Part shown: piece by piece, positions 61,373 through 64,000 of the stretch
Layout of the letters: each line of letters starts with the position of its first letter
Position numbering within the stretch: position 1 is the first letter of the stretch
NCBI RefSeq assembly: GCF_006715165.1
Contig: NZ_VFMS01000001.1
Span: forward strand, 124,001-188,000
Length of the DNA stretch: 64,000 nt
Reading direction: 5' to 3'
DNA from: Arthrobacter sp. SLBN-122
Lineage (GTDB): Bacteria > Actinomycetota > Actinomycetes > Actinomycetales > Micrococcaceae
Position numbers and translations under genes: made by a program
The notes under the pieces: model-generated
The model's input: the letters and a program-made list of their open reading frames with translations, nothing else
The model's database searches: none
Told to the model about the DNA's origin: nothing

Positions 61373-62196
61373 CAAGGCTGTGCGTTCCCGGCAGGAGCGC
61401 CGGGTTCTGCTTCTGTACCCGTCACCGCGGACGAGCCGGAAGAGGCGGGCAAGGACCCGGCGTCGTTCCCCTTATCCGAAGGTGCACCTTGCCCGGGTGC
61501 GGCGGATACCTCCGGTTCCTCCTCAGCCATGGGGATTTCGCCCAGGCCCAGGACGCCCGGGACGTGCTCGCGCAACCTGTCCAGGCTCACCGCCCCGTTG
61601 CGCACCACGCGCAGGATGGGGCCGGTGGCGTCCACGATGGTGGACGGGACGCCGGCTTCACCCTCCAGCGGTCGCGGCCCGCCCTCCAGGTACACCTCCA
61701 CCGAGTCAGCCAGCTGTTCCCGTGCCGCTGCGGCGGTCTGGGCCGGAGCCTGGCCAGTGCGGTTGGCCGAGGAAACGGCAAGCGGTCCCGTCAGGGTCAG
61801 CAGTTCCAGGGCCACCTCGTCAGCCGGCATCCGGAGCGCCACAGTGCCTTTGGTTTCACCCAGGTCCCAGTCCAGCGACGGCTGGGCGTGCAGGATCAGG
61901 GTCAGGCCGCCGGGCCAGAAGGCCTCCGCCAGCTTGCGGGCCTCGGCGGACACCTCGGTGGCCAGGCCGTCCAGTGCGTTAATGCGCGGAATCAGGACGG
62001 GCGGGGGCATGGTGCGGCTGCGCCCCTTGGATACCAGCAGCATGGTGACGGCCTGCGGCGAGAACGCATCCGCGCCGATTCCGTACACGGTGTCCGTGGG
62101 GAGCACGACGCACTTCTTCTCGCTGATGGCACGCTGGGCATGTTCCAGTCCCCGTGCCCGTTCGTCGTCAGTGGTGCAGTCATAAGTTGTGGTCAC
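61372..62196 (-). CDS. L-threonylcarbamoyladenylate synthase (Sua5/YrdC)
   Basis: 274 residues. It makes the donor for t6A37 of ANN-decoding tRNAs. The YrdC domain (about 1-205) has AISEKKCVVLPTDTVYGIGADAFSPQAV (in parts), LVSKGRSRTMPPPVLI, FWPGGLTLIL and GPLAVSSANRTGQ. The C-terminal 60 residues (from about 215) are a low-complexity tail. The GTG at 62196 overlaps the prmC stop (GTGA). Place: between prmC and the glycan genes. Confidence 0.92.
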   Translation of the reverse strand: MTTTYDCTTDDERARGLEHAQRAISEKKCVVLPTDTVYGIGADAFSPQAVTMLLVSKGRSRTMPPPVLIPRINALDGLATEVSAEARKLAEAFWPGGLTLILHAQPSLDWDLGETKGTVALRMPADEVALELLTLTGPLAVSSANRTGQAPAQTAAAAREQLADSVEVYLEGGPRPLEGEAGVPSTIVDATGPILRVVRNGAVSLDRLREHVPGVLGLGEIPMAEEEPEVSAAPGQGAPSDKGNDAGSLPASSGSSAVTGTEAEPGAPAGNAQP

Positions 62197-63092
62197 TGGC
62201 CCATTCTTTCATTCGGTAGGGCCTGGTCCGCGAGCAGGGCGCTGGTGGCGCGCTCCTTGCCGTTGAGGTCCAGGTGCGTCGTGATGGTTGTCCAGGAGCC
62301 CGTCCTGGCAAGCATTGCGGCGATCCAGCCGGACTGGACTTCCGCGTGTTCCATGACGAAGTAGCCCCCGGGACGCAGCAGCCGGGCCGCGGAGGCGGCG
62401 GCCGCCGTCGGAAGTTCCATGCCGTCCGCTCCCCCGCCGTACAAAGCCTCCGGGGGGTCGTGCAGGGCTACTTCGGGTTCGTTGGGGATGGCTTCAGCGG
62501 GGATGTACGGAGGATTCGAAACCACGACGTCGACCGTGCCGTTGAGTTCCGGAAAGGCGTTGCGCAGGTCCCCCATGACAAGGTTGACGCCCAGCGGGGC
62601 GAGGTTTTTCGCAGCCCAGGCGTGCGCAAACGGGCTGAACTCGACGGCATGCACCTCGGCGCCCGGTACCTCATGCGCAAGGGAACCGGCGATGGCACCG
62701 GAGCCGGTCCCAAGGTCCACGATCCGGGGGTGGGGCATGTCCCTGACGTGGTCGATGGCCAGCTGGACCACTGATTCGGTCTCCGGACGCGGGATGAACA
62801 CCCCGGGCCCCACGGCCAGTTCCAGGTAGCGGAAATGCGCCACCCCGGTGATGTGCTGCAGCGGGACGCGGCGCGCACGTTCGGCCACAAGGGCTTCGTA
62901 GCCTTCGGGCGCCGGCGTATCACCGAGCATCAGGGAGCGGAGCCGCCCCAGCCCGACGTTGAGGAGATGGTCCGCCAGCAGCTCCGCGTCCACACGGGGA
63001 CTGGGGACACCGGCCTCGGCCAGTATTGCCGCGGCCTCGCGGACCGCCGCGGCCAGGGACTGGGAAGGCGCCGGGGAGGCGGGCTCAGTCAT
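62193..63092 (-). CDS. prmC: Peptide chain release factor N5-glutamine methyltransferase
   Basis: 299 residues. It methylates the Gln of the GGQ motif in release factors. The N-terminal helical part (about 1-75) precedes a Rossmann methyltransferase: VDLGTGSGAIAGSLAHEVPG (SAM loop), VVVSNPPYIPAEA (catalytic NPPY) and YGGGADGMELP. The ATG at 63092 has GGGAG nine bases upstream. It directly follows prfA, as usual. Confidence 0.95.
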   Translation of the reverse strand: MTEPASPAPSQSLAAAVREAAAILAEAGVPSPRVDAELLADHLLNVGLGRLRSLMLGDTPAPEGYEALVAERARRVPLQHITGVAHFRYLELAVGPGVFIPRPETESVVQLAIDHVRDMPHPRIVDLGTGSGAIAGSLAHEVPGAEVHAVEFSPFAHAWAAKNLAPLGVNLVMGDLRNAFPELNGTVDVVVSNPPYIPAEAIPNEPEVALHDPPEALYGGGADGMELPTAAAASAARLLRPGGYFVMEHAEVQSGWIAAMLARTGSWTTITTHLDLNGKERATSALLADQALPNERMGQ

Positions 63093-63105
63093 GCAAAGCT
63101 CCCGG

Positions 63106-64000
63106 TCAGTCGCCGATGGCGTCCAGCCGCGCCTGCTCATCCATCTCGATGGCGGACTGGATCACCGGTTCCAGGTCCCCGTTCATGACCTGGTCAAGGT
63201 TGTAGGCCTTGTAGCCGGTGCGGTGGTCAGCGATCCGGTTTTCCGGGTAGTTGTAGGTCCGGATGCGCTCCGAGCGGTCCATGGTGCGGATCTGGGACTT
63301 GCGCTGGGCAGAATTCTCGGCGTCGATCTGCTCCTGCTGGTGCGCAAGGATGCGGGCGCGCAGGACGCGCATGCCGGCTTCGCGGTTCTGCAGCTGGGAT
63401 TTCTCGTTTTGCATGGCCACCACGATCCCGGTGGGAAGGTGGGTGATGCGGACGGCGGAGTCCGTGGTGTTAACGGACTGCCCGCCGGGGCCGGAGGAGC
63501 GGTAGACGTCGATCTTGAGGTCGTTCGGGCTGATTTCGAGCTCTTCCGGCTCGTCCACTTCCGGCAGGACCAGCACGCCGGCGGCGGAGGTGTGGATGCG
63601 GCCCTGGGATTCCGTAACCGGGACGCGCTGGACGCGGTGCACGCCGCCCTCGAACTTGAGCCGGGCGTACACGCCCTCGGCGGGGTCATTCGAGTTGCCC
63701 TTGACGGCCACCTGGACGTCCTTGTAGCCGCCAAGGTCGGACTCGGTGGCGGAAATGATTTCGGTCTTCCAGCCGCGGGACTCCGCGTACCGGGTGTACA
63801 TGCGCAGCAGGTCGCCGGCGAACAGGGCAGCCTCGTCGCCACCTTCACCGCCCTTGACTTCAAGGATCACGTTGCGGGCATCATCGGGATCGCGCGGAAT
63901 CAGCAGGCGGCGGAGCTTGGCGGCAGCAATCTCCAGAGCGGCTTCGAGTTCAGGCACCTCGGCAGCGAACTCAGGATCCTCCGAGGCCATTTCCTTGGCA
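63106..64000 (-). CDS. prfA: Peptide chain release factor 1 (runs off right edge)
   Basis: 297 residues are in view; the start lies beyond base 64000. RF1 ends translation at UAA and UAG. The GGQ loop is [20 protein letters not shown], followed by [28 protein letters not shown]. Before it are the [27 protein letters not shown] block and [34 protein letters not shown] (in parts). The recognition motif PxT of RF1 (here [15 protein letters not shown]) lies next to it. The C-terminal end is complete. Confidence 0.95.
   Translation of the reverse strand, partial: AKEMASEDPEFAAEVPELEAALEIAAAKLRRLLIPRDPDDARNVILEVKGGEGGDEAALFAGDLLRMYTRYAESRGWKTEIISATESDLGGYKDVQVAVKGNSNDPAEGVYARLKFEGGVHRVQRVPVTESQGRIHTSAAGVLVLPEVDEPEELEISPNDLKIDVYRSSGPGGQSVNTTDSAVRITHLPTGIVVAMQNEKSQLQNREAGMRVLRARILAHQQEQIDAENSAQRKSQIRTMDRSERIRTYNYPENRIADHRTGYKAYNLDQVMNGDLEPVIQSAIEMDEQARLDAIGD

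Overview
The window looks like a chromosomal segment of a high-GC Gram-positive bacterium of the Arthrobacter/Pseudarthrobacter type (Micrococcaceae, Actinomycetota). This is an inference. It rests on the very high GC content, frequent GTG/TTG starts, actinobacterial families (NucS/EndoMS, DUF2017 beside ClpS, DUF2550 after atpC, DUF3039, NrtR before nadABC) and the order prfA-prmC-sua5-wecA-atpIBEFHAGDC-DUF2550-nucS. No rRNA, tRNA, CRISPR array, transposase or prophage gene was recognised. It reads as core genome with small repeat elements.

Layout. 1-1.6 kb: the start of a lipoprotein gene, a DUF1684 protein and a GtrA membrane protein. 1.6-7.6 kb: the de novo NAD operon nrtR-nadA-nadB-nadC-nifS/iscS (minus strand), with a palindromic operator at its promoter. 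7.8-14.8 kb: an amino-acid permease, an alpha/beta hydrolase, a phosphoribosyltransferase, an MHS transporter divergent from an IclR regulator, and a second MFS transporter with an odd leader. 14.8-19.1 kb: sbcCD. 19.1-23.9 kb: aquaporin, ADP-ribosylglycohydrolase-like protein, DUF4395, exonuclease-BRCT and DedA. 24-28.3 kb: the cluster clpS-DUF2017-murI-MBL-rph-rdgB. 28.3-30.4 kb: NAD salvage pncB-pncA. 30.4-37.7 kb: helicase, DUF3039, nagB, ABC exporter, and an antiporter fused to a UBP zinc finger. 37.8-45.2 kb: Old Yellow Enzyme, YbbN-like protein, an unrecognised membrane protein, AI-2E transporter, hydrolase, nucS. 45.5-49.8 kb: cold-shock gene, then a lysyl/alanyl-PG synthase-like protein with an esterase. 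49.8-58.2 kb: the complete F1Fo ATP synthase operon. 58.3-64 kb: WecA/TagO-, GT2- and WecG/TagA-type glycan genes beside sua5, prmC and prfA.

How they work together: the window holds both NAD routes (aspartate via NadB/NadA/NadC; salvage via PncA/PncB) plus the likely regulator NrtR. The atp operon and wecA sit together. The prmC-prfA pair couples release factor and its methylase. sbcC/sbcD and nucS cover DNA repair.

Regulatory reading: sixteen genes carry a TANNNT hexamer exactly 6-7 nt before the start codon with no usable Shine-Dalgarno, the arrangement expected for leaderless mRNAs. This also fixed several start codons. Many operon genes overlap by ATGA, GTGA, TGATG or TAGTG. The most unusual items are a hairpin-enclosed SD with a four-codon mini-ORF before the second MFS gene, a REP-like hairpin inserted in frame in nadB, a 59-bp tandem repeat between clpS and pncB, and the long palindrome before nrtR.
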